From positions 1 to 51,490 of the forward strand of contig CAJUID010000024.1 in NCBI GenBank assembly GCA_910585905.1: a stretch of 51,490 nt of DNA, in the 5' to 3' direction. A program made the translations under genes and the position numbers. Position 1 is the first letter of the stretch, and each line of letters opens with the position of its first letter. This document shows positions 1 through 7,629 of the stretch, piece by piece. Source of the DNA: an uncultured Lachnospiraceae bacterium. GTDB lineage: Bacteria > Bacillota > Clostridia > Lachnospirales > Lachnospiraceae. The notes under the pieces were generated by a model. That model had not been told where the DNA came from, searched no databases, and saw only the letters and a program-made list of their open reading frames with translations.

Positions 1-331
1 GGTTTTATGCGACCTGCAAGTACTTTTTTTAATATTCAACTGTCAAACTCCCGTGTTTTTGGGGTGTTTTGGGACGTTTCAGTATATCTGAAAGGAATTA
101 AGGCAGGTTATTATTATGAGGGGATAATATGGCTGAAGTGTTATACGATAATATGTAAGTTTTATTGGATTCTGGAATTGAATTCTTATACGTGATATAA
201 TAATTTACAGTATCTTATAGGAGAAAGTAGTGTATAACGTTGGCAATGAAATTAGATATTTAAGAGACTGCGAACAGTTATAATACCTATAAAAAATGTT
301 TATAATATGTTTATGAACGGAGGTGTAAAGG
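1..331. other. Intergenic stretch, no gene recognised
   Basis: AT-rich DNA with short open frames only. None has both a ribosome site and a recognisable product, and in-frame stops break the most protein-like stretch near 130-200. The end holds a good ribosome site for the next gene (GGAGGTG, 319-325). A TATAAT at 301-306 could be a -10 box, but no convincing -35 lies in front of it. Confidence 0.5.
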
Positions 332-865
332 ATGGATGTATTGAGAAAAGATGAAATCTATACGATAGCTGATATTTATGCATTGCCAGATGGACAGAGG
401 GCGGAATTGATTGATGGAAAAATATATTATATGGCTCCACCAAACACAAAGCAGCAATCGCTTGTAATGGAGTTATCTTATCAAATAAAGGATTATATTA
501 AGCGTAATAATGGCGCATGTAGTGTATTCCCTGCTCCGTTTGCTGTATTCTTGAATGAAAATGATAAAAATTATGTTGAACCAGATATTTCTATTATATG
601 CGATAAGAATAAGATTACGGATAGGGGTTGTAATGGTGCGCCTGATTGGGTGATTGAAATTGTTTCACGAAGTAGTAAACAAATGGATTATTATAAGAAG
701 TTGTTTAAATACAGGACGGCGCGAGTTAGAGAATACTGGGTAGTAGACCCTGAAAGAGAACTTGTGACGATATATGACTTTGTAAAAGACAATATGGAAG
801 AATACTCTTTTGACAAGGAGATACCAGTCGGTATTTTTGAAGGTTTTTCATTAAAAATAGAGTAA
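332..865 (+). CDS. Uma2 family endonuclease (DUF820)
   Basis: This 177-residue protein matches the Uma2/DUF820 family, which has a PD-(D/E)XK nuclease fold. Visible family marks are the N-terminal DGQRAELIDGKIYYM stretch (about 20-34), the acidic EPD at 83-85, PDWVIEIVS at 104-112 and the YRTARVREYWVVDP block at 127-140. Length is normal for the family. The ATG at 332 follows GGAGGTG by 6 nt, which fixes the start. The natural role of Uma2 proteins is not settled; they are often multicopy and mobile. A decayed second copy lies at about 2555-2746, just past the next gene. A Rho-independent terminator follows at 889-923. Family call is firm; substrate is unknown. Confidence 0.88.
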   Translation: MDVLRKDEIYTIADIYALPDGQRAELIDGKIYYMAPPNTKQQSLVMELSYQIKDYIKRNNGACSVFPAPFAVFLNENDKNYVEPDISIICDKNKITDRGCNGAPDWVIEIVSRSSKQMDYYKKLFKYRTARVREYWVVDPERELVTIYDFVKDNMEEYSFDKEIPVGIFEGFSLKIE

Positions 866-888
866 ATTTTGAATATAGTGGTTAAGTA

Positions 889-923
889 AAGCATTTGGAA
901 AAATAATCGCCAGATGCTTTTTT
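889..923 (+). terminator. Rho-independent terminator after the Uma2 gene
   Basis: Arms AAGCATTTGG (889-898) and CCAGATGCTT (910-919) pair with one G-U and are followed by a T run. The hairpin lies 24 nt past the Uma2 stop codon. Confidence 0.75.
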
Positions 924-1191
924 AACATACAGGAAACTGTTCATACCATAGTAACGAATATTATGGGAAGTGATAGATAAAATAGGATATATGATAAAAA
1001 AGAACTAGTGAAAACGCTTACTTATTGATAAAATGATATAAAAAAACCGATATAATTTATAAAAAGTATAAAGTAATAGATTGATTTTGCTGTAGTTATT
1101 TGAAAGAAAGAGTATAATAGAATCAAATGGACAGTACAGAATTTTGGAAATATTTAGGTTGCGTAAAAAGTACAGTATAGAGGACATAAAT

Positions 1192-1308
1192 ATGTATGAG
1201 ATTAAAGTAGGAAAAAGATCAGGCTTCTATTTCTGTTACAAGATAATGTTGCAATTGTTTAAAGGTTATAAATTTAAAGGCCATAAGTATAGAAGAGCCG
1301 AATGTTAA
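1192..1308 (+). CDS. Small basic ORF, possible 38-residue protein
   Basis: A 38-codon frame begins at ATG 1192 with a GAGG element about 8 nt upstream (AGAGGACATAAAT then ATG) and stops at TAA 1306-1308. The product is Lys/Arg-rich with two Cys and several aromatic residues (it begins MYEIKVGKRSGFYFCYK and ends HKYRRAEC). I recognise no family. It lies in a 480-bp AT-rich gap before rtcB, and its stop is 35 nt before the rtcB start, so it could be co-transcribed. It may equally be a chance frame or a remnant of a lost gene. Comparing codon-position conservation in related genomes would decide. Confidence 0.3.
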   Translation: MYEIKVGKRSGFYFCYKIMLQLFKGYKFKGHKYRRAEC

Positions 1309-1343
1309 TTTTTGATGGAAGGAACAGATTGGTCGGAGGATAT

Positions 1344-2549
1344 ATGATAGAGTTAAGAGGAGAATATAACGAAGCGAAGATTTTTACTGACATTGTAGAC
1401 GAAGCATCTATTTCACAGGTACTTCTTTTACTAAATCAGGAGTTTTTGTCAGAAAGTAAGATAAGGCTGATGCCTGACATTCACGCTGGAGCTGGTTGTA
1501 CAATAGGAACTACTATGACTATTACGGATAAGATTGTTCCTAATCTGGTCGGAGTAGATATCGGGTGTGGAATGGAGTCTGTTAGGGTTAAGGAAACACA
1601 TATAGAGCTGCAAAAATTAGATAAGTTGATTTATAATAATATACCGTCAGGATTTAATGTGAGGGAGAAAACGCACAAATATTTTGATGAAATAAATTTA
1701 GAGGATTTGTTTTGCTTTAAATATATAGACCAAAAACGCGCAGAAAAAAGCCTAGGTACTTTAGGGGGTGGAAACCATTTTATTGAGGCAGATAAGGATG
1801 ATGAAGGTAATATTTATATTGTTGTTCATTCTGGTAGCCGGCATTTAGGGGTTGAAGTGGCAAATTATTATCAGGAGGAGGGATATAAGTCATTAAATGG
1901 CTCTACAAAGAAAGATATTGATAATCTAATTTCTGATTTGAAAGCACAGGGTAGAGAACGGGAAATCCAGAAAAGTATTGCTGCGTTGAAGGATACCAAT
2001 AGGACAAATATTCCTAGGCAATTAGCTTATGTATCAGGAGAGTTGTTTGAGCAATATATTCACGATATGAAGATTGTTCAGAAATATGCTGAATTAAACA
2101 GACAGGCTATGATTCATGAAATTGTGAAAGGGATGAAATTGCATGTAATGGAGCAATTTACAACAGTTCATAATTATATTGACACAGAAGCTATGATTCT
2201 AAGAAAAGGGGCTGTATCGGCTAAAAAAGGAGAGAAATTACTTATCCCGATTAATATGCGGGATGGTTCTTTGATCTGTATCGGGAAAGGAAATGCAGAT
2301 TGGAATCAATCGGCTCCGCATGGCGCGGGACGACTAATGAGTCGGTCAGCAGCTAAGAAAACCTTTACCGTATCAGAATTTAAGAAGCAGATGAGTGATA
2401 TTTATACAACTTCAGTAAACAAGGACACTTTAGATGAATGTCCGATGGCATATAAAGGAATAGATGATATTGTAAATAATATTGGTGATACAGTTGATGT
2501 TATTCAGGTTATAAAACCAATATATAATTTTAAAGCTGGCGGCGATTAA
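1344..2549 (+). CDS. rtcB: RtcB family RNA ligase
   Basis: RtcB joins RNA 3'-phosphate (or 2',3'-cyclic phosphate) ends to 5'-OH ends in a Mn/GTP-dependent reaction; bacterial forms act in RNA repair. The metal- and GMP-binding signature residues are visible: VGVDIGCGME (Asp and Cys), GTLGGGNHFIE (His), VVHSGSRHLG (His), TTVHNYID (His), and the guanylate-accepting His in APHGAGRLMSRS near the C-terminus. The ATG at 1344 has GGAGGA 4-9 nt upstream and begins MIELRGEYNEAKIF, giving 401 residues, close to E. coli RtcB. An upstream in-frame ATG at 1302 lacks a ribosome site. No archease gene is adjacent. Decayed coding DNA follows the gene. Confidence 0.93.
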   Translation: MIELRGEYNEAKIFTDIVDEASISQVLLLLNQEFLSESKIRLMPDIHAGAGCTIGTTMTITDKIVPNLVGVDIGCGMESVRVKETHIELQKLDKLIYNNIPSGFNVREKTHKYFDEINLEDLFCFKYIDQKRAEKSLGTLGGGNHFIEADKDDEGNIYIVVHSGSRHLGVEVANYYQEEGYKSLNGSTKKDIDNLISDLKAQGREREIQKSIAALKDTNRTNIPRQLAYVSGELFEQYIHDMKIVQKYAELNRQAMIHEIVKGMKLHVMEQFTTVHNYIDTEAMILRKGAVSAKKGEKLLIPINMRDGSLICIGKGNADWNQSAPHGAGRLMSRSAAKKTFTVSEFKKQMSDIYTTSVNKDTLDECPMAYKGIDDIVNNIGDTVDVIQVIKPIYNFKAGGD

Positions 2550-2554
2550 TTGAT

Positions 2555-2746
2555 AAAAGAACTGTTTATGGAGAATTTAGATTTAAAATATCGAACAACG
2601 TGAATGATGATTACCTATGCCCGGATATTACGGTTGTCTGTGACTAGAAACATTTAAAAGGAGATTTTTATAGTGTTTTCCAATTTATTGTTGGGAGATT
2701 AAGTCCCTGCACAGTGAAGAGAGATAAAAAGTATATTATAGAGAAG
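2555..2746 (+). pseudogene. Decayed Uma2-family gene fragment
   Basis: One reading frame through 2555-2746 encodes a recognisable internal part of a Uma2 protein. It reads TVYGEFRFKISNNVNDDYL, then CPDITVVCD, then an in-frame TAG (2645-2647). It resumes in the same frame with KHLKGDFYSVFQFIVGRLSP and CTVKRDKKYIIEKS. These parts line up with the intact Uma2 protein at 332-865 (NENDKNYVEPDISIICD; PDWVIEIVS). There is no start codon, no N-terminal part and no C-terminal third. It is therefore a relic, not a functional gene. The relic differs clearly in sequence from the intact copy, so it is not a recent duplicate. Confidence 0.72.
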
Positions 2747-2921
2747 AGTATATGTTTTAGGACAATATGCTGCTGTGGCAAGGGATATAGGAGTGCCATG
2801 TCGCCGTGCTTTTTGCTTAGGTTTACGATGGTTCCATATGGCGGAATACACCCTAAAAAATAATGCTGCGATTATTTCAGTTTTCAATATGTTTTGGGGG
2901 AAGAGGGCAGAATTGACGTGA
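2742..2921 (+). pseudogene. Possible kinase-like gene remnant
   Basis: A second open frame directly follows the Uma2 relic in another phase. It includes YVLGQYAAVARDIGVPCRRA and, further on, MAEYTLKNNAAIIS. The pattern resembles the C-terminal part of polynucleotide-kinase-like P-loop proteins, where an R-Y-x-x-x-A segment, a G-V-P-x-R strand and an A-E-H-N-N segment occur in this order. No start codon or P-loop is present, so any gene is truncated. This match is from memory of the family and is weak. It could also be chance coding-like sequence. Confidence 0.25.
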
Positions 2922-2929
2922 AAAGAAAA

Positions 2930-2958
2930 TTGTCTTCATGATGGACATGTGGTATACT
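2930..2958 (+). promoter_or_regulatory. Candidate sigma-A promoter before the kinase/ParB-like gene
   Basis: TTGTCT (2930-2935) and TATACT (2953-2958) are separated by 17 bp and lie 65 bp before the ATG at 3023. A consensus AAAGGAGG stands at 2974-2981, but no normal start codon follows it at the usual distance. A five-codon frame ATG-CCA-GCC-TAT-CTA-TAA (3001-3018) lies between it and the main start. Confidence 0.5.
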
Positions 2959-3022
2959 TTAGGAAGAATTTTGAAAGGAGGAGATAGGTTATTATAGGAA
3001 ATGCCAGCCTATCTATAAATCT

Positions 3023-3910
3023 ATGAATATAAGCATTACAGGAACATTAGGGGCGGGAAAGTCGTCTGTTTGCAAGATTTTGCAGGAGAGTGGTTACGAT
3101 TACATATCAAATGGGCAGATATTTAGAGAAATTGCGGAAGAGCGAAAGGTTTCTGTTATTGAGTTGAATAAGATTGCAGAGACAGATGCGTCAATAGATA
3201 AAATGTTAGATGAACGAAGTATCCAGCTTGGAAAAGAGAAAGATCATGTTGTTTTTGATTCCAGGATGGCATGGCATTTTGTGCCGCATAGTTTTAAAGT
3301 ATTTTTAGCGGCAAATACAAATGAAACTGGTCGGAGAGTGTATGAGGACAACCGGGCGGCAGAGGAATATCAGTCTAAAGAAGAGGCGAAAAATGGGCTG
3401 GTAAACAGGCAGAGCCTGGAAAAGAAAAGGTTTTTGGATTTATATGGTGTGGATTATTTAAATTTAAGCCATTATGATTTAGTAATTGATACGACGCATG
3501 TATCACCAGAAGAGGTTGCAAGAAAGATTTTGGAACAGGAAATCGTGTTTGAACAGGATGCTGCGCAGTTTCCAAGAGCATTTCTAAATCCAAGTAATTT
3601 ATATCCAACACAGGGGAAACAAGAATTTTCGGAAGAAGTTTTAAACCAATATTTAGAAGGGAAGTTAGACCGGAATGAAGATGCGGTGAAAGCTGGAATA
3701 TTGGAAAATTGTTTTGCGATTTTAGAAGGGCACCACAGAGTGTTGGCTTCTGCAAAATGTAAGGATTCTTTTGTGTTTGTACATCTTTCTTCCATAGCTG
3801 ATATTAGCTTTCCAGAGAAGTTAGTGTTCCATGATTTTGAGGAAATCGGCGGATTTCAGTATGCAGGATACCCAGACTGCAATGAGCCGCTATTGATTGA
3901 ATACCTATAA
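3023..3910 (+). CDS. Cytidylate-kinase-like P-loop protein fused to a ParB-like domain
   Basis: The N-terminal half (about 1-170) looks like a nucleoside monophosphate kinase of the cytidylate-kinase-like type. It has a Walker A loop GTLGAGKSS at 7-15, a DSR at 79-81 on the usual second-strand position, and an Arg-rich lid-like stretch around 104-136 ending in KKRFLDLYGVDY. The C-terminal half (about 180-295) has FLNPSNLYPTQGK followed by ILEGHHRVLASAKC (GHHR at 236-239), the form seen in ParB/sulfiredoxin-fold nucleotide-binding domains. The ATG at 3023 makes a natural kinase N-terminus, but the only good ribosome site is 41 nt upstream. The gene is monocistronic. Substrate and role are unknown. 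Confidence 0.7.
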   Translation: MNISITGTLGAGKSSVCKILQESGYDYISNGQIFREIAEERKVSVIELNKIAETDASIDKMLDERSIQLGKEKDHVVFDSRMAWHFVPHSFKVFLAANTNETGRRVYEDNRAAEEYQSKEEAKNGLVNRQSLEKKRFLDLYGVDYLNLSHYDLVIDTTHVSPEEVARKILEQEIVFEQDAAQFPRAFLNPSNLYPTQGKQEFSEEVLNQYLEGKLDRNEDAVKAGILENCFAILEGHHRVLASAKCKDSFVFVHLSSIADISFPEKLVFHDFEEIGGFQYAGYPDCNEPLLIEYL

Positions 3911-4013
3911 CTATGCGTTCGGTTTGTTGTGTATGCGATAATAAAGGATTATTCTTATTGTGTATTTTGTATGATTTATCATAGAAATAGTAATTGGTAA
4001 GGAGAGTAGAACT

Positions 4014-4922
4014 ATGAAATCGGAGGCAGTGCCATATTTTCCATCTTTGGATGATGCAATAGCTTCTCTTTTTGGGGGTGGCATAAAGATTCTGCGGTCT
4101 GACCGGGTTGCCGGCGGAGATATCAATTATGCTTATCGGCTGGCGCTGTCAGATGGGGCATATATTTTTATGAAGGCAAATACAAAAGAGAATGCTTCTT
4201 TTTTTGCAGCGGAGGCGGCTGGGCTGGCAGCAATTGCAAAGACAGGGGTGATCGGGACACCGCATATTTTAGGGAGAGGCATTGATCTGGGCAGAGGAGG
4301 GTATTCGTTTCTTCTAATGGAATTTATTAAAAGCGGGGAACGTGTATCAGGTTATTGGGAAACCTTTGCTTATGAACTTGCTGCCATGCACAGGGCAGAG
4401 ACAGCAAATTTTGTAGATGGCGGGATTTATGGTTTTTCTGGTGATAATTATATTGGGGCAGGCGGCCAGGAAAATGTGCCATATGAAAGCTGGACGGCAT
4501 TTTTTCGGGATTGCAGGCTTGTACCGCAGTTTAAGCGTGCTGTTAATTATTTTAGTACAGCAGAGTTAAAGAAGATTGATAGATTTTTAGAAAAAATTGA
4601 GAGTGTTCTTGTGGAACCAGAATTTCCATCTTTGTTGCATGGCGATTTATGGTCAGGAAATGTTATGACGGGAAACAATGGGAAAGCATGGTTGATTGAC
4701 CCTGCTGTCTATGTTGGGCATGCGGAGGCTGATCTTGCCATGACAGAGCTTTTTGGGGGCTTTCCGGGCGTTTTTTATGATGCCTATAAGGAGGCGATGT
4801 CTATGCAGCCGGAGTACAGCAGCCGTCGTGATTTTTATAATCTTTACCATCTTTTGAATCATTTGAATTTGTTTGGCAGGACATACCTTCCGTCTGTGAT
4901 GCGGATTGTTAATAAACTGTAA
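4014..4922 (+). CDS. Fructosamine kinase family protein
   Basis: This family phosphorylates sugar adducts on amines (fructosamine/ketosamine 3-kinases) and has an aminoglycoside-phosphotransferase fold. Seen here: a substrate-binding start GGDINYAYRL, a catalytic loop LLHGDLWSGNVM in which the Asp is the base, and a metal-binding segment IDPAVYVGHAEADLAMTEL that is almost diagnostic of the family. The 302-residue length is typical. GGAGAG precedes the ATG at 4014. Likely role is repair of glycated proteins or free Amadori products in the cytoplasm. The precise substrate cannot be read from sequence. The next gene is separated by a repeat-rich gap. Confidence 0.9.
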   Translation: MKSEAVPYFPSLDDAIASLFGGGIKILRSDRVAGGDINYAYRLALSDGAYIFMKANTKENASFFAAEAAGLAAIAKTGVIGTPHILGRGIDLGRGGYSFLLMEFIKSGERVSGYWETFAYELAAMHRAETANFVDGGIYGFSGDNYIGAGGQENVPYESWTAFFRDCRLVPQFKRAVNYFSTAELKKIDRFLEKIESVLVEPEFPSLLHGDLWSGNVMTGNNGKAWLIDPAVYVGHAEADLAMTELFGGFPGVFYDAYKEAMSMQPEYSSRRDFYNLYHLLNHLNLFGRTYLPSVMRIVNKL

Positions 4923-4939
4923 GGCGTGTTATGAAATTG

Positions 4940-5082
4940 TTTATTCCCGCGAAGCAACGAGCCAAGCGCGAGCTTGCTCGCATTTGGCGACTGCCGCGAG
5001 GGTCAAATACCCCGCCCCTCTGGGGCGAACTTGCTAAAAAGAAGCTAAGTCATGCCCCGTTGCTTGTAGCGGGGTATTTGAC
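4940..5082. repeat. Composite intergenic repeat with inverted arms
   Basis: The block begins TTTATTCCCGCGAAGCAAC and contains GCGAGCTTGCTCGC, a short palindrome. It ends in an inverted pair, GTCAAATACCCCGC (5002-5015) and GCGGGGTATTTGAC (5069-5082). The first part is shared with 42106-42200 and the GTCAAATACCCCG arm with the hairpin at 17848-17901. It is therefore a dispersed repeat family of this genome. A frame of 93 codons over 4931-5212 merely reads through it and is not taken as a gene. Confidence 0.75.
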
Positions 5083-5198
5083 TGTAATTGCTTTTATAGT
5101 TTACGGATGTTTTCGATTTAATATCGGTGTAGGGTTTGTGGAGGCAGACCGTATTATCTGTTTTACAAAGCTGGTTTTGAAGGCAAAGGAGATAGATA

Positions 5199-6308
5199 GT
5201 GGAGGGCAATAGAGCAGGAAATTATGATGTACGGCTGGATGTTGGGAAAGGGGATACGAAGCAGTATTTTAATGTTTATCATCCAAATCCACTGAAGGGA
5301 TTCGATGACGCTGGGGGTTTTGAGGTATCGGAGCGGATGAATCTGTTTATGAAAAAGATATATTATCAGTGTGGCTTTCTTTCTGGTATAGCTGCGAAGG
5401 AGCAAAATATTGAGATAAAAAATTTGCAGGCATATAAGAGGGAACTAACTGCTTATTTTTTGGAAAATGGGATTCATTTACAGGCTGCGGGGATTTATGG
5501 GAGGGAATTAAATGCGGTGCTGCGGGAAAAGCTGGCATATTTTCAGCTTCTGGATGATGAGCCGCGCCTTATGAGTTCGGATATTCTTAGGGGAGATGTG
5601 CGGATTGGGGAACGGAAGTTTTCATATAGGAATTGCCAGATTTGTGAGATGACAAAATTTCATGGGGTTGTACTGCGCGGATATACGCCGCCTGCAGCAG
5701 ATATGATTCGGGATTTGATGTTAGACTTATCTGCTTATGAGGCTGAAAGAAATCATGCGGAGGCTTTGATCCAGTCAGCATTAATCTGTTATCAGTTTCT
5801 GGCAGTTATGCCGTATGAGAAGGATAATATCCTTTGGGCAGGCATTTTGGCAAATACATTTCTCAGAGAGAGGGGGCTTTTTTCGGGATATTATGTGCCG
5901 CTTGTGCGTTGTTTTTTGGAGCATGATGTCGAACGGAAGGCAAAGATGAGCGAGGTGCGGCAGGAGGGGAGATATGAAGCCTGGGTAGAATTTTATGTGG
6001 AGCTTTTGGAGGAAGCGATGGAACGGACAAAACGTTTTGTTATGGCATTAGAGAGAATTTACGAGAAATCTTCCGATGTGGTACAAAAGGAAAAGCAGCG
6101 CGAATTTTTAATGAAGGTCATTCAATATATGGAACGTGTGCCGATTTTTGATATTAAAGATGTGGCAGGTGAATTTGATATTGTATTTAATACAGCGGCA
6201 AAAATGGTAGCAGCTTTGGAGAAGTGCGGGATAGTATCAGAAATTTCAAAAAAGCAAAGATACCGTCTGTACCAGTATGATGCATATTTAAAGGAGATAA
6301 CAAAATAG
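5199..6308 (+). CDS. Fic-fold protein with degenerate catalytic motif
   Basis: Fic proteins transfer AMP or other groups to target proteins through a helix bearing HPFxxGNGR. The surrounding fold is recognisable: KFSYRNCQI (140-148), a YTPPAADMIRDLM stretch where other members have the YVPPPP-type flap region, the helix ALICYQFLAVMPY, and then an LRERGLF segment. The catalytic motif itself is replaced by MPYEKDNILWAG (204-215), so the catalytic His and the Gly-Asn-Gly-Arg anion hole are gone. A winged-helix-like segment lies at the C-terminus (about 310-365). The start is GTG 5199, seven nt after AAAGGAG (5185-5191). It may have lost enzyme activity and kept binding or regulatory function. 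A terminator follows. Confidence 0.72.
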   Translation: MEGNRAGNYDVRLDVGKGDTKQYFNVYHPNPLKGFDDAGGFEVSERMNLFMKKIYYQCGFLSGIAAKEQNIEIKNLQAYKRELTAYFLENGIHLQAAGIYGRELNAVLREKLAYFQLLDDEPRLMSSDILRGDVRIGERKFSYRNCQICEMTKFHGVVLRGYTPPAADMIRDLMLDLSAYEAERNHAEALIQSALICYQFLAVMPYEKDNILWAGILANTFLRERGLFSGYYVPLVRCFLEHDVERKAKMSEVRQEGRYEAWVEFYVELLEEAMERTKRFVMALERIYEKSSDVVQKEKQREFLMKVIQYMERVPIFDIKDVAGEFDIVFNTAAKMVAALEKCGIVSEISKKQRYRLYQYDAYLKEITK

Positions 6309-6325
6309 AGATGTTTTTATTATAT

Positions 6326-6356
6326 AAAAAACGCACCAGTGATTGGTGCGCTTTTT
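6326..6356. terminator. Bidirectional terminator
   Basis: A run of A, then CGCACCA (6332-6338), GTGAT loop, TGGTGCG (6344-6350) and a T run. It stands between the convergent Fic-like gene and the DAHP synthase gene and can serve both strands. Confidence 0.88.
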
Positions 6357-6362
6357 ATAGTG

Positions 6363-7391
6363 CTATAATTTTTCCGCTATATCATAGATTAACTGTTCGC
6401 TTTCTTCCCATCCGAGACATGGATCAGTAATAGATTTGCCGTAGATATGTTCACTGATTTTTTGGTTTCCAGATTCGATATAACTCTCTACCATAACACC
6501 CTTGACAAGACTTTTAATTTCTTTGGATACATTGCGGCTGTGTAGTACCTCAGAGATAATCCGGGGCTGCTCATAGTAGCGTTTATTGGAATTTGCATGG
6601 TTTGCATCTATAATACATGCAGGATTTGCTAATTTTAAGTTACGGTATAGTTCTAATAGAAGTTGTAAGTCCTCATAGTGATAATTCGGCAGGGATTGGT
6701 CATGTTTGTTGACTGCTCCGCGCAGGATAGTATGTGTCAGTGGGTTTCCGTCTGTTTTTACCTCCCAGCCGCGGTACATAAATGTGTGGCTTCCCTGTGC
6801 TGCGATGCATGAATTTAGCATAATGCTTAACGTTCCGCTGGTTGGATTTTTCATGCCGCATGGAATGTCAATGCCGCTAATGGTAAGGCGGTGCTGCTGG
6901 TTTTCTACAGAGCGTGCGCCTACAGCGACATAGGAGAGGATGTCTGAAACATATGGCCAGTTCTCCGGGTACAGCATTTCATCTGCCGCGAATAGATAGG
7001 ATTCTGAAATAGCGCGGAGGTGCATTTTGCGCATAGCAATTAATCCTTCTAAAAGGTCAGGTGCTTTTTCCGGGTCAGGCTGGTGGACAATACCTTTGTA
7101 GCCTTCTCCGGTTGTTCTTGGCTTGTTTGTGTAAATCCGGGGAACAATGATAATTTTGTCGTTTACTTTTTCCTGCACTTTGACAAGGCGGCTGATATAA
7201 TCGCATACAGAATCTTCATTGTCAGCAGAGCATGGCCCGATAATAACCAGGAATTTATCTGATTTGCCAGTAAAGATTCTGGCAATTTCCGCATCTCTTT
7301 CTGCTTTTCGCTTCTGGTGTGCTTCCGGTAAGGGATATTCTGAGAGCAGTTCTTCCGGTGACATTACTTCTTTTACATAAGTTACGCCCAT
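6363..7391 (-). CDS. 3-deoxy-7-phosphoheptulonate (DAHP) synthase, class I AroG/F/H type
   Basis: It condenses phosphoenolpyruvate and erythrose-4-phosphate, the first step of the shikimate pathway to aromatic amino acids. The 342-residue protein follows the AroG/AroF/AroH pattern: IIGPCSADNEDS, a PRIYTNKPRTTGEGYKG substrate loop, GARSVENQQHR, GMKNPTSG, and the metal-binding IDANHANSNK with ESYIESGNQ near the end. GAGGT lies upstream of the ATG. Which amino acid feeds back on it cannot be told. No other shikimate genes are adjacent. The upstream 125 bp contain a short inverted repeat near the start but no T-box that I can recognise. Confidence 0.95.
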   Translation of the reverse strand: MGVTYVKEVMSPEELLSEYPLPEAHQKRKAERDAEIARIFTGKSDKFLVIIGPCSADNEDSVCDYISRLVKVQEKVNDKIIIVPRIYTNKPRTTGEGYKGIVHQPDPEKAPDLLEGLIAMRKMHLRAISESYLFAADEMLYPENWPYVSDILSYVAVGARSVENQQHRLTISGIDIPCGMKNPTSGTLSIMLNSCIAAQGSHTFMYRGWEVKTDGNPLTHTILRGAVNKHDQSLPNYHYEDLQLLLELYRNLKLANPACIIDANHANSNKRYYEQPRIISEVLHSRNVSKEIKSLVKGVMVESYIESGNQKISEHIYGKSITDPCLGWEESEQLIYDIAEKL

Positions 7392-7516
7392 TGTTTACCT
7401 CATTTCTGCAAAGCAGACTTTTTCCTGCTTGTGCTGTTATTTCTTTTAAAATCGGCACATATGCCGTACGGTATTCTATTTTATTCTAAAAAAAGGCTTC
7501 CGTCAATGTGTAATCC

Positions 7517-7629
7517 TTTGACTTTCCCCATTTTTTGAAGAATCATGCAGTTACAGAACAAAGTTGGCGAAACGCCACAGCCTATCGTTTACTGCCAATT
7601 ATCTCTTCTTAAAAATGAGGAAAGTCAAA
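7517..7629. mobile_element. Small non-autonomous inverted-repeat element (MITE-like), 113 bp
   Basis: The ends are inverted copies: TTTGACTTTCCCCATTTTTT followed by GAAGAA on the left (7517-7542), and TTCTTAAAAATGAGG followed by AAAGTCAAA on the right (to 7629). The right end overlaps the 3' end of the GNAT gene: the TCA at 7625-7627 inside the terminal repeat supplies its TGA stop. The same TTTGACTTT-C-CCC-TTTTT terminus occurs at 8600-8612 (inverted) and 51379-51398. No transposase gene is present. No clear target duplication is visible. Confidence 0.65.

Noticed and set aside
7..195. 62-codon frame at the window start
   Set aside because: No ribosome site, low-complexity aromatic-rich product and no family resemblance.
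4931..5212. Forward frame of 93 codons after the fructosamine kinase gene
   Set aside because: It runs through a dispersed repeat with inverted arms, has no ribosome site and overlaps the Fic-like start; its product has no protein-like features.
7392..7516. T-box or aromatic-amino-acid riboswitch before DAHP synthase
   Set aside because: No T-box sequence, no terminator/antiterminator pair and too short a leader. Only a small inverted repeat is visible.
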